Shown piece by piece: positions 21,567 to 33,354 of a stretch of 64,000 nucleotides of DNA. The notes under the pieces were generated by a model that had not been told where the DNA came from, did not search any database, and saw only the letters and a list, made by a program, of their open reading frames with translations. The stretch comes from Apostichopus japonicus (Eukaryota > Echinodermata > Holothuroidea > Aspidochirotida > Stichopodidae), in the NCBI RefSeq assembly GCF_037975245.1, contig NC_092569.1:1651501-1715500 (forward strand), given 5' to 3'. Position 1 is the first letter of the stretch. Each line of letters begins with the position of its first letter. The position numbers and the translations under genes were made by a program.

Positions 21567-24500
21567 ATGTTGAGGCACGGCTCGGTTATTAATTTTCTAC
21601 GCAATTTTAAGTCAGGCGGACAAAGGTTTGTTGCAGCTGGAAATGCAGACATATTGAAACGGTCGGTGGTATCTCCATTAGGATCCTACGTAAAGCCTAA
21701 CGTTAGGCATAGTGCCAAAATAACCCATTCCGGTTGCTATGGCTTTGCAACCACTTGCAAATCTTTTTCCACTACGTGTAGAATCACAAATTTATTCTCT
21801 TCAAAAAGAGTTGATTTTGGCAAAAGTCAAGTTCTTCCAGAAACTACATTTGCAGTTTATCATATTGTACAAGCACAATTCAGAGACCATAACTATAAGT
21901 CTAACTTTACATTAAGTCACACTAGGCCTACTAACATCCCTACCAGTACTACTACTAGTCCTGGTACTAGTGTTAGAGCTATAAATGCTCAAATCAGACC
22001 TGGAAATGATGGACAATATAGGAACTGTTCTCCTCGAGTTCTCAGTGACGCTCCTCAGTCAAGGTCCACTCTTAAACTTATGCCACACAATACAGTGAAC
22101 AGGCTGAATTTGCGACATCTCCTCTCAAAGAATGTAAATGTCAATTATCCAGAGGCTTATGGAAGGATATGCAGATGTTATCATTCCCATTCAGATGGTA
22201 CCGAGTTTGAACTTCACCCGAACACTTTCAACTCGCCCGAGAAAACAAGGAAATTTGTCAAGAAGCTTCGGAGCAAGCAGCGAGCTCTACTGTTGACTGA
22301 GATACAAACTTTGAATCAAGAGCTAAATCAAGATGGTAGGTGTCACTGCCTGACCAGTGCATTTTTTTGCGTCATGTCAGCTCAATTCAAGATTTATTGG
22401 GTAATCCTATTATGAACATTTGACACAGATCCAGGGATCTTACAAGGCATAGTAAAGGCTTCATAAATTGACGCACCTTCGTAATTGACGCACCTTCATA
22501 TATTACTGGCAACGATACAGCGGGCAACTTACACTCTTTGCAGCAAAGCCGAGTTACATATTTTATGAGTTTGAATCCATTTCAGCAATGTGCTGATCAA
22601 TTTGTGGTTTTTTAAGCTTTTAACATCCCTCCCCCCAATTTTGCACATATTTTTGGGATTTGGAAATCTTACTCCCTAAAATAACCAATATTACCACAGC
22701 ATGATACCACTATACTCTCTAGGACTTGACCTGCCTAAGCTTAGGGGCTCAGAGCATAGCAATCAGTATTCAGTATTGTATGTTGCATATGCACAGAATA
22801 ATAAATATTTTGAAATCATGACATTTCTGAGGGAGCACACATGAAAAACACATACAGTTGAGTGATTGGATTTTTCCTTGATAGACATTGTTGATCAAAT
22901 ACTTAAGTGCGTCAATTATGAGCCCACCATGCTATAGTATATATACAGTAGGCCAATGTTACACAATGTAAAATTCATGATATTACCATAGCAATGCAAA
23001 GTTAGCCCAAATTGCATTTTCAGAAACGTAGGCCGCTAGTTATATGATACAATATAATTTGCAAAAGGAGGTTAAAAAGTGATCTATCCAGTAACAAGGA
23101 ACCTAGTGGATAGTCTTTACAAGGCAGTGGCATCAGAAGCAATGAAACCTTGTCTTGGGAAGTTTGTTGGTTTGAGCTCTTGGCAGAAACACTGATTTTG
23201 TTATAATCCTTGATTGATAATCATGGGCAGTAACTTTCTCTCAACATTTCAGATCAGAATATGCTGCTACCGCCATCTCGTGCACAACTCAGACTTGGTA
23301 ATTATGTCTCCAAGAACTTCCTTCTTTTTTTTTGATCAGAAGTAGAACTTAGATTTACTGTATTGTATGGATTATGTGTTGATAATCTGTGCCTACCCCA
23401 AGGCATGATGTTTCACACTCTATACAAATTTTCCATCCAATATCTAATCTATTTCTTTTTCCTTGATTAACTGAACCAACAACTAATTTATGCAGTTATC
23501 GAACACTGTAGGCTGAGCTGTGCTGTATATACCCACAATCCTGTAACTTTGATCCCCTCTTGATAAAGAGGAGAGACCAACAAGAGAAATTTGTTGGAAC
23601 TACCTATATATACTGCACATCAGTTACTGAGTGGAATGTACATTTTGTATACTGTAGCATTGAATTTACTCCCATACTCCCAGCAGCCTCTAACCACAAG
23701 AGATGATATGCAGTACGTAAAAACCATTTAAATAAGAGGTGTTATCTCTCTAGGTTCATCAATAATGTTAGGTTGGGCTGAAATTAACCAGCAGAAAACT
23801 GGTAGTATGTGAGCTACTGGACAAACAATTTTTATACTGTGAGATAGACATATATAAATAGGCTCCTGATGGTCTGCCTTCAATAATGGGACAAATTCCA
23901 CATGGTCACCCTTATCGAGTTTGGGTCATTCTCTCTTGAAAGATTTGCGACAAAGTCCATCAGCAAGATTTTTCCATGACTCTCAGAAATATCATATTAA
24001 ATAGAAGTCTGGTGTGTAAGTCTTAAGTCTTGACTATCATTCAGGCTTTCATCAGTGTACTCTGGCTAGAATGCTTTACCATCTCTATCACATGTTTATC
24101 TCTTTTCATTTGACCTCAGTCACTCTTAACAATGCTGTTCCTTTCGTTGGTTTTGGCTTCCTGGACAATGCCATTATGATCATAGCGGTGAGTCATAAGT
24201 AGAGCTCTGTCTAAGGAATTCTCCTTAATATGTAAAATCTGTTTTAACCATTGCTGCTGAATTAGCATTGCAATGGACTTAAAGGCATTGAAGACTCGCC
24301 CCAAACAGCGTGCGACCATCTGAAAAAGTTAACTTTCCGTTGCTTGCAAGTGATGTTTTGTTCGTGTCGCTACAAAATGCAGACAGTGCAGTAATGAAAC
24401 GTGATACCTTGTTATCTTTAGCTGGAACCGAGATGTCCATCGCTGTATTGTTTGTACACTGTGCTGTGGGTATTGACCGCAGCTGTATGTACTGTCTGTA

Positions 24501-27500
24501 CACTAGTGTCTAATTACCAACGGTAGCAAGCTGTGTGTGTGTATTTTCTGGGATCTATGGTGGCGTCTAACACTTCTGTTACACCTCATTTGAAGCTAGG
24601 TCAGATTACCGGCATTAGACGTTTCTTTTTGCGCGAGTCTTCACACCCTTAAAAGATGGCTGTCATTTTGTAAAATCTGTGAAATTAATACTGCCACTGG
24701 GATCTGGAACTTTTTAGTTTCTATGTTTGATTTTCTTCTCACATTTTCAAAGTGGAATGTTAACAGTAATCCCATCATTAATTAGGTGATGTAGAATATA
24801 AACATTGCAGAGAATCAAGAAAAACTTGTAAAAGTAAGTGGGCCTGACGTTTCCATCCTAGCAGGATCTTCTGAAGATCCTAGAAGATCATGCAAGGATC
24901 CAAACGTCAGGCCCTCTTACATTTACACATTCTCTTACACAGGCTCTTTAATGGATAAGCAGTTTGCGAACTGTTTTGTCGTATTTTGAATAAAGTAAAA
25001 CAACACAAATTGAAGCACATGTGGCTCAATAATGTCATCTTTAGACTTGATCAAGTCTTCCCACCTGACATGTATATCATCAATAGATCAATATTGATAT
25101 CTCTATATCATCAATAGATCAATATTGATATCTCTATATCATTAATAGATCAATATTGATATCTCTATATCATCAATAGATCAATATTGATATCTCTATA
25201 TCATCAATAGATCAATATTGATATCTCTATATCATCAATAGATCAATATTGATATCTCTATATCATCAATATATCAATATTGATATCTCTATATCATCAA
25301 TATATCAATATTGATATCTCTATATCATCAATAGATCAATATTGATATCTCTATATCATCAATAGATCAATATTGATATCTCTATATCATCAATAGATCA
25401 ATATTGATATCTCTATATCATCAATAGATCAATATTGATATCTCTATATCATCAGTAGATCAGTATTGATATCTCTATATCATCAATAGATCAATATTGA
25501 TAATTGGGTTTTGTGTCTCCTTTAAATTTCATTAATTCTGTTTTACAGTTTCGCTCCTTTTTCTGATACTTGCTTTTCTCCATCCCACAGGGTGATTACA
25601 TCGACTGGAGATTAGGTGCTTTGTTTGGAATATCAACGCTAGCAGGTGAGGAGCTGCTCAAAGGAAATTGACTGAAAATCAATCCATTTGTCTTTGATAG
25701 CAACCGTGGTGTTTGAATGAGGGTTAAACTTTGGCCGCAGCAATGCCACTACAAGTTGTTGAACAGTGACAAAGGCGACAAGAAGGATATAATATATGCT
25801 CTGTAAAAATTGTAAATTAGGAAGCGGTAAAGTAGTGATTCCCTGGCTGAATCTGTCATCAGATTCATAAGAACTAGGGTTAGTCTCTGCTAGTGCCAGA
25901 TTATCCAATATGCAAATGAGGCATTTGCCTAGTGGCCTGCATGGTCAATGGACCCCCCCCCCCCCAAAAAAAAAAAAACCAAGGTGCCTCCAAGATCAAG
26001 GGGCTGCCACAGTCATGGACCGCCGTGAACACTTTCAGACAATCTGTTACTGCAAAGCTTAACTGTTTGGGGGAGGGGTGGGGGGAGGGAAGGGGTTTAT
26101 GAGGGACAACATATGGTGCCAAAGGCCTTATAGGAAGGTAATCGGCCGTGCTCTCCGCCGACATAAATAGTGTCCTGTAGTAGTAGTGTTACTTAAAAGA
26201 ATTCTCTGGTCAAATGTTTATACTTTGGTAAACCAGTATTTTGTTTGTAAGGAGGAAGCTGAAATTATACCTCTTCTCAGAATTTATAGTGAGCCTGTGT
26301 CTGCTGGAAGAGAAAAGTGTTGTAACGAGTCCATAACTCAAGTCAATCAATTTCATAGGTCAAATGACTTGAGCATGTCATGTCAATGACTTGACCGGAT
26401 TTGGGGAAGTCGGCAGTAATTACCCGAGCCAGATATAAAAAGTGGCTCTCCCAGACTTGCTTCAGCTTTTATTAGACAACAGTGAAATGTACTGCTAGAA
26501 TTACAAAGTGATTTTTTATTAATTAATTTTGTTTCTTTTTCTGTAATCAGGTTTGCAAAGTATGTTAAAGTTTGGAAAGTGACTAACAGTTCAACACTGA
26601 CTCTAAATCCTGGGCCTATTCTACTATGTACACGTAATGTAATTTAATGTATTGTTTGAACAAGACAGCCAAAGATTGTAGATTTAACTTATGTAACAGG
26701 ACGTTTTGTAGAAGGTTAAAGTATGTACTACATAGAACTGTGTGACACATCAAGTAATCACTTCTTCTTCTTCATGAAGGATTTCCTGAATTTTACTTTC
26801 TTTTTCTATAGCTGCTGGCCTGGGAAACTTAATTTCTGACTTAGCAGGTGTAGTGTGAGTATCATAAATAATCTCTCTGTTGCTATTAATGTTTCCTGGT
26901 AAATAAATATATATTATAGCTGATGATAATGTGGATGACTGGTTTCACTTCTTTTACCTGACCTATGTACGCACAGTGTGAACACTATCATGAACTGATG
27001 TTTGATCTAGTTTATGTCATGTGCGTGCGCTTTGGTATTCTTTATTCTAACCACAGCAGATTGTTCTGCCTAATGATGTCAGAATTAACTGGTATGGTGT
27101 GAGCATACTGTACATTGGGCATTCTATATCTAGTATACGATTGCCTGATGTCAGGTATAGTTTGTGTTGTGTGAGTATGCGATGGCATACTTTTATCTGA
27201 CGCAGCATACTATCAACTGGTGTAAGAATTAACTTTAGTTGTGTGAGTGTAATTTGGGATTCTATATCTGACAGCAGCATGCAACTGCCTGATGTCAGAT
27301 TTAACTGGTGTGGTGTGGGTATAGATTGCCATTCTTTATCTAATCTAAGCTTACTACCTCCTTGTGTAAGAATTAACTTTAGTGGTGTGAGTGCAATTTG
27401 GCATTCCATATTCTGACTATCATATACTATTGCCTGGTGTAAGATTATTCTGGTGTGGTGTGAGTACACATTGTAATTCTTATTCCAATCAACGCATACT

Positions 27501-30500
27501 ACCACCTGGTGTCAGAATTAGCTGATGTGGTGTGAGTGTTGATATGAACATTCCACATCTTACCATATGTAGTATTCTATCACCTGGTGTCAAAGTCAGC
27601 TGTTGTGGTATGAATATTCATTAATGCCTACTGTGAAAGTCAGCTGTCGTGGTATGAATATTCATTAATGCCTGGTGTCAAAATCAGCTGTTGTGGTGTG
27701 AATAATCATTAATGCCTAGTGTCAAAGTCAGCTGTTGTGGTATGAATATTCATTAATGCCTAGTGTCAAAGTCACCTGTTGTGGTATGAATATTCATTAA
27801 TGCCTAGTGTCAAAGTCAGCTGTTGTGGTATGAATATTCATTAATGCCTAGTGCCAAAGTCAGCTGTTGTGTATGAATATTCGTTAATGCCTAGTGTCAA
27901 AGTCAGCTGTTGTGGTATGAATATTCATTAATGCCTAGTGTCAAATTCAGCTGGTGTGGTATGAATATCAGGGTTCGTACGGGTGCTTGAAAACCTTGAA
28001 GATGCTTGAATTTGATTGGTCAGTTTTCAAGGCCTTGAAAGTACTTGATTTCTTATATTTTTGGAAAATGTCATTGAAAAGTGCTTGAAATTTAACATGC
28101 TTAATGCAAAACATATTTTGTATGTAATTGTTATACAATAATTACCGTGGAAGAGTCAAATTGTGACAAACAAAAAACTTAAAAGAATGTCTTAGTTGTC
28201 TAAAAAATTACGAGGGAGGGTCGCGCACAATCACCGCAAACTTCTCGCACAGTCACTGGCAAATTACGGCCTCCACTAAGCAATTTCAGTACCAGCGGCA
28301 ATAACCAAAAATCCCCACAAATCTCCGACCACATGGTAGCCTAACATCACACTGAGTCAACATGGAAATCTAACCTAGCCATCTGTTTATTCGCTCAGTT
28401 GTGTCGCAAATAAAGAATAAAAATATCCATGAAAAACTTCAATCTTCGACCACATTTTAGCCTAACAATCACACTAAGTCATGGGAAATGTAGCCTAACC
28501 ATCGGTTTGGTTTGCCCCCCAAATAAACTTTAGTAGAGTAGCTTTGTTTACACACTTTCCTTGCTGCTATCGTCGCGCGCATGGTAGCCGAACACCACAC
28601 ATAGTCAACGGGAAAATCTAGCCTAAGCACCTCTCTTATCTACTGAAATTGTGACGCAGTTAGCTAGAACTAAAATATCCGTGAAATACTGCAACCTTCG
28701 ACCACATGTTAGCCTAACAGCCACACTAAGTCAATGGGAAATGTAGACAACCATCGGTTTGCAAAAAAAAAAAAAAAATGCGTAGCTTTGTTTACAATTT
28801 CAATTTACTGAAAATCGGCAGTTGTTTGGATGGTATGTGCCAGTGGCGGCGGAACCGGGGGTGGGGCTTGGGGGGCTCAGCCCCCCCAATAAAAAAGTTG
28901 AGGGGGCAAATGCTTGATTAGCCCCCCCAATATTAACCAAGGCTCCGAAACGTACATCTGCCCATTTTTCAATGCATACTTGTCGATCTGTCCGATGCAC
29001 ACGTATACTCTATAGGTGTAAAATGGACTGCTGACGCCCTTTTCAGCTTTTCACTACTTTTTACTTATTTGCGATTTTTGACTATTTTATTGCGCTCTCA
29101 TATACCTATTGACATTTGTCATATTCTGTCGGTGTATTTTCCGACCAAATGGCGACGACACCTATTTATTCTCCGTTTATCTGCAAATTAGCAAGGCCCC
29201 GGAAAGGGTCATTTCCTGCAATCTCGGGAGTATCTTTACTCAAAAATTTTCTGTACGCTCCGCGCCAACCTGTGGTGGCGCTCCGCTTAGATAGTGTCGA
29301 AAGCGCCCCTATAGACCATTCTTGCCCCCCCCGACCAATACCCCTAGCCCCGCCACTGCCCTTATTACACTCAAAAACGTCTTTGTGAGTATACTACGAG
29401 TAATAGCTACTCTCTTAAAACACCATCGAATATACAAATTACAATGTTTTTACAGACTTTACGTGCAATCTGAGAAATTGCAGGCTTGAGACTCATATTT
29501 TAGGGCCAGGTATTCGCAGCATAAAACACTCGGGAAGTGCCGTTTCCGGCCATCTGGGGGTTTGAAAAAACCCAAAATTTTCTTGTACGCTCCGCGCCAA
29601 CCGATGGTGGCGCTCCGCTTAGATAGTCTCCACACATTAGCCCCCCCCCCCCAATAATTTTTCCGTTCCGCCGCGCCTGGTATGTGCTATGTCTTAGAGA
29701 GGGAATGTTGTATTTTACGTACACCGTTGCTGTGGCAATGGATTTTAAGGTTTTAACTTTGATTACTTTTCAGCAGTATATAATGGTTTCGTATTTGGTG
29801 GTGATTTCATCCACACATGTTGTTTTCTATGTGTTTCTACATGTTTACTATTTCAGTTGCTAGGTTGTTGGTTTTTCGTTATATATTTGGTGTCTTGACA
29901 TTATTTGCTAAACGATCGCAAATTTTTGCGATTAAAATTTTAATGAATTTGCTTTAAGGTCGCAGCACTAGGAAGAGGGAAATTGTGCTTACTTTATCCT
30001 ATTAAATGCTTACAACCATTTCCTTAAACAGCATGTTGAATTTTAGAAAAGAGCACCCCTAAACCTTAACAAAAAAAACCTGGTAAATTCATGAAGAGGG
30101 TCGTTTTTAACTTTTCATTTTCCAAAATTGCCCCCAAAGCCAAATCTTAATTTCTACCCTGGTTGTAACAACAGTCGATCAGACACGGACAGTCTATAGG
30201 CCGAGTGAAAATGCATTGCTGGACGTTCGCATGTGAGCTGTACAGTAGTAAACAATCTAAATCCTACCTACCTGAACGATAAATTATTTATCATTCTAGT
30301 TGGTAGGATTTACATTGTATATCATAAACAATACTGTTTGTATGCGGCGCACGTGTAGCGTCGTTACAATTCGGATATATCACGTAAACACATGCATGCT
30401 GTGAACAATTTTGGTGGAAAATTTGGAAGGAATACCAAGTTTTTTGCAGGACTTCCAAAATCTTTGAAAATTTTTGAAACTGGTAGTCCCACGGACAACC

Positions 30501-32785
30501 TTCTCAAATACCTGAAAATCCAACACTGATCATGTCTTTATATACCCAGCGTACACACTGCATTAGATGTTTTATGCCTCTGTCTCACAGAATGTCTATA
30601 TTGTTAATGATAAGCATGTGCTTGAAAACATAAATTTGGTGCTTGAAAAGTGCTTGAAAAGTGCTTGAATTTTGTTGTGAAAAAAGTGTACGAACCCTGG
30701 AATATTCATTAATGCCTGTTGTAAAAGTCAGCTGTTGTGGTATGAATATTCATTAATGCCTAGTGTCAAAGTCAGCTGTTGTGGTATGAATATTCATTAA
30801 TGCCTAGTGTCAAAGTCAGCTGTTGTGATATGAATATTCATTAATTCCTGGTGTCGTCTTTAATTAGTTTGGTGTAAGTATACTCTAGTATTCTTGTCTT
30901 ATATTTTATTTAGTCGCTCGTACTTTTATTATTGTCGCCTGATATGTTTATTGATATTTTTCTTAATTTTTTTACATTCTCCTCATTAAATCTGATTTAA
31001 GCTCAATTATCCTCCACTGGTTGAGATGGTTGATGAAACTACTATAACATGTAAATTGCTTCTTTTGGTGTAGTGTGCAGCGAATCACTTATCTGGTATG
31101 GCAACACAAGTTACTATTCAAATATACCTGAATTGCTAAGCAAATCCAAAAGATGTACGGCAGTCTTGTACACAAAACAGTGTTTACAGTATTTTTTTAA
31201 CGGAATTTTTTATTTTAAAGGGATGGGACAATTATCATTCAAAATGTAAACACTAACTTATTCCCTGATATGTTTGGTAGGGGTCAGCAGAGGTCAATGT
31301 GTGAAAAAAATTGAAAGTGCTTTATCTTGAGAAATTGCTATTTAGAGAAATTTGGACATTATCCATATGATTGTCCTTGGACATTCTGGGTGGGGGGGGG
31401 GGTCAGTAGGACCACAACCCCTTCCTCAATTTCTGTTCTGTTTGGGGGGGGTTCAGTAGGACCATAACCCCTCCCTCAATTTCTTTTCTGTTTGGGGGTG
31501 GGGTTCAGTAGGACCACAACCCCTCCCTCAATATCTTTTCTGTTTGGGGGGGGGGGGGTTCAGTCGGACCACAACTCTTCCCTCACTTTCTTTTCTGTTT
31601 ATTCTTTTTCTAGTCTTGCTGGATATGTCGAAGCTTTCGCTGCCAAGTTCGGTATTCCTTCTCCTAACCTCAGTTTGGAACAGTACGATATGAGAGGATC
31701 TAAAATTGCCTCAGCCTTGGTGAGTCTTTCTAAAGGGACTAGATATTTAATTGAATTGTGTGAAATAAATATTCCACATTATTGTGAGTTAATTTCAAAA
31801 CACTTAGCAATTCAATTCAATGCACATTTTTGCATGGATTTAATACTAAATACTGAAAAATGGATTAAATACTAAATATTGAAAAACCTCTGTATGAACA
31901 AAGAATAAAATTGTAGGATTTTTTTGTGTGGAATGTTGAAAGAAATTTTTGGTTAGACAGGATTTAAGCCATTGACCTCAGGGGTACATGTTCTGCACGA
32001 GTCCTTAGTCAGTCAATGTTATATGTTTTTAGCCGTTGGTTAGAGGTGATCCCTATATAGCAGCCATTACATAACTGGATGGTAGGGAGGCAAGGGGAGT
32101 AGGGGTGGCCAAGGGAGGCTACCAGTGAGAAGCCAGAGTACCTTCCATGTAACCAGATATCATTCCCAACTTTCATGTTTTTCCATTTAATATAACTTTA
32201 ATTTGGTGACAATACTTAGGAGGATGTCTTGTTTTGATCAATTTGTTAAACTTGCAAGAAATTTGGTGACCGAATGAAAGCAACTTCTTTTATGATGATG
32301 CCTTGCTCAAAGTTGAAGATTTGGGCTAAATTTATTCCTTGACTGACAGGTTTCAATCAAATTTATGATGAAATACCAATTTAACTCAAAAAATGCTTTC
32401 AAAGCTACCAATCTAAATTAATAATTACGACAGAAAACCTCTGCCACGTAATTAATGTCTTGTTTTTAGGTTTTGTCAAGTAAAATTTAATATCATTTAG
32501 TTTATAGTAGAATTTTTTTTATACCTTAAAAAACACTTTATAAATTTATAACATGAGAATGGTTAATATCATGCATGTTAAATGCTCATCATAGTCAACA
32601 ACATATTAGTACATCTGATTCTGATGATTGTACAAAGAAAAAATGCATAATTTTCCGGACCCGTTGTCTTTCAGGGTCGATGTATCGGAATCGCTCTCGG
32701 CTGCCTTCTAGGAATGTTCCCGTTGTTCTTCCTCAAGACGGAATCTAAAGAAGAGACAGATTCTACAGAAGAGCATCAAGAATAA
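21567..32785 (+). CDS. TMEM65: TMEM65, mitochondrial inner membrane protein
   Basis: Seven exons: 21567-22335, 23253-23297, 24120-24187, 25591-25645, 26812-26854, 31614-31719 and 32675-32785 (1197 nt, 398 aa). All introns are GT-AG and the frame is kept throughout. The conserved part runs from about residue 218 (NTFNSPEKTRKF) to the end. It includes PFVGFGFLDNAIMIIAG (about 278-295), LGALFGISTLAAAGLGNLISDLAG (301-325), LAGYVEA, and CIGIALGCLLGMFPLFF near the C-terminus, all characteristic of TMEM65 with three hydrophobic segments. The family sits in the inner mitochondrial membrane and has been linked to mitochondrial sodium-calcium exchange and to intercalated-disc integrity in vertebrate heart. 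Exon 1 encodes a basic, Ser/Thr/Asn-rich leader of about 215 residues, much longer than in the 240-residue human protein as I recall it. The ATG at 21567 is the first in frame that I see. Confidence 0.93.
24283..24648 (+). mobile_element. TTAA-flanked MITE family, copy 1 (366 bp)
   Basis: Lies in TMEM65 intron 3, 95 bp after exon 3. Flanked by TTAA (24279-24282, 24649-24652). Subterminal inverted repeats share GAAGACTCGC with its complement GCGAGTCTTC. Two more copies occur at 34961-35265 and, inverted, 52600-52958. Open frames inside are short and unrelated between copies. Confidence 0.85.
24826..24930. mobile_element. Foldback element, diverged copy
   Basis: The left arm has GTAAAAGTAAGTGGGCCTGACGTTT and ATCCTAGCAGGATCTTC in two blocks; the right arm has GGATCCAAACGTCAGGCC and TTACATTTACA. 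It is the same design as the 47203-47325 palindrome but eroded, with an inner palindrome AGGATCTTCTGAAGATCCT. It lies in TMEM65 intron 3. Confidence 0.65.
25077..25502. repeat. 31-bp minisatellite, 14 units
   Basis: Fourteen nearly identical units of about 31 bp containing the perfect palindrome ATCAATATTGAT followed by ATCTCTATATC. The array ends 88 bp before TMEM65 exon 4. Very few substitutions separate the units, so it is recently homogenised. Confidence 0.95.
27040..27580. repeat. Degenerate repeat of about 72 bp, 7 units
   Basis: The phrase GGTGTGGTGTGAGTATA with a following ATTC and a CCTGGTGT...AGAATTA segment recurs at about 72-bp spacing. It lies in TMEM65 intron 5 and leads into the 44-bp array that follows. 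The 152-codon minus-strand open frame here is a by-product. Confidence 0.65.
27969..30699. mobile_element. 2.73-kb non-autonomous TIR transposon
   Basis: The terminal inverted repeat is CAGGGTTCGTAC (27969-27980) with exact complement GTACGAACCCTG (30688-30699). A 6-bp direct repeat GAATAT flanks it (27963-27968, 30700-30705). Subterminal regions at both ends carry repeated TGCTTGAAAA-type words. No open frame resembling a transposase was found. CAGGG ends suggest a hAT-like relationship, but hAT normally makes 8-bp duplications, so the superfamily is left open. Confidence 0.85.
28841..29679. mobile_element. hAT-type element (839 bp) nested in the larger one
   Basis: Flanked by a perfect 8-bp direct repeat GTATGTGC (28833-28840, 29680-29687). 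Ends are CAGTGGCGGCGGAAC and, complemented, CAGGCGCGGCGGAAC. Internally a block CTCCGCGCCAACC...GGTGGCGCTCCGCTTAGATAGT occurs twice (about 29259-29295 and 29589-29625). A further TIR-like CCGCCACTG lies at about 29352-29360, so it looks like a composite of two related copies. No transposase. Confidence 0.8.
31390..31600. repeat. G-rich repeat of about 60 bp, 4 units
   Basis: Units of GGTTCAGTAGGACCACAACCCCTCCCTCAATTTCTTTTCTGTTT separated by G runs of variable length. It ends just before the acceptor of TMEM65 exon 6 (31614), and the final unit supplies that exon's polypyrimidine tract. Confidence 0.85.
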
Positions 32786-32786
32786 A
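32781..32786 (+). terminator. Possible TMEM65 poly(A) signal at the stop codon
   Basis: AATAAA overlaps the TAA stop codon (32783-32785). Use of this signal would give a 3' UTR of only a few dozen bases. Later signals may be used instead; I cannot choose between them. Confidence 0.2.
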
Positions 32787-32947
32787 ATCCAATAGATTAA
32801 TATCCTCGGTAACGATATCGATTTAAAAAAATTAAATTATTTATGGTAAATTTAGATTAAAGATGGTCGTGGCATGAACCCGAGCTGCCGTATTCATTGT
32901 GTCTGAGGGATAGCAAATAGCCTTGTAGTAAATGATCCCTCGTTTAA

Positions 32948-33350
32948 GGCCCGGTCACACTACAGCGATATTTTATCGGAATACGGTCCGATTTTTCCGA
33001 TTTTAGGCCGAAGAGTGAGGTTTGTGGTAGTGAATGTAATGAATGCAGTGGAATATTCGAATACCTACTTCAAATCTGAGGGGTTCTAGAACTGACTACA
33101 TTCTGAAGTGACGTCACATCGAAAAACGATAAAAATCGGAAGAGAAATCGGATAGCTATCCGATAAAAGGAAACGGAGTCAATAGCAAAAGTTAGGAGAG
33201 GGCTATTCCACATCGGAATGGCTCAACAGATAGCAAATCAGGTCCTTTATCACTGTGGCTAGAAGACCCGAACGGAAAACAGGCTGTTTCGATTCCTCTG
33301 GGAAAATCGGATAGTATTCCGATAAAAAATCGGTATAGTGTGACCGGGCC
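32948..33350. mobile_element. TTAA-flanked MITE (403 bp)
   Basis: The 15-bp perfect terminal inverted repeat GGCCCGGTCACACTA is flanked by TTAA on both sides (32944-32947, 33351-33354). It lies 162 bp after the TMEM65 stop codon, so it is likely transcribed in the 3' UTR if the transcript extends that far. No coding capacity. A piggyBac- or Kolobok-type non-autonomous element. Confidence 0.9.
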
Positions 33351-33354
33351 TTAA

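Larger units (their letters stand above)
27580..30850. repeat. 44-bp minisatellite interrupted by a transposon
   Basis: Units read ATGAATATTCATTAATGCC followed by TAGTGTCAAAGTCAGCTGTTGTGGT. There are about nine units at 27580-27968 and three to four at 30700-30850; everything between is an inserted element. Each unit contains the palindrome ATGAATATTCAT, in the centre of which the element landed. Confidence 0.9.

Noticed and set aside
24310-24513. Short open frames around 24279-24513, 34815-35018 and 52752-53114 as small genes
   Set aside because: They fall wholly or partly in the three copies of one TTAA MITE family, and the frames are not conserved between copies.
27047-27505. 152-codon minus-strand frame
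   Set aside because: It is antisense to a TMEM65 intron and made of the degenerate 72-bp repeat. The internal similarity reflects the DNA repeat.
31492-31875. 127-codon plus-strand frame as an independent gene
   Set aside because: It is TMEM65 exon 6 (31614-31719) read through both splice sites into G-rich repeat upstream and intron downstream.
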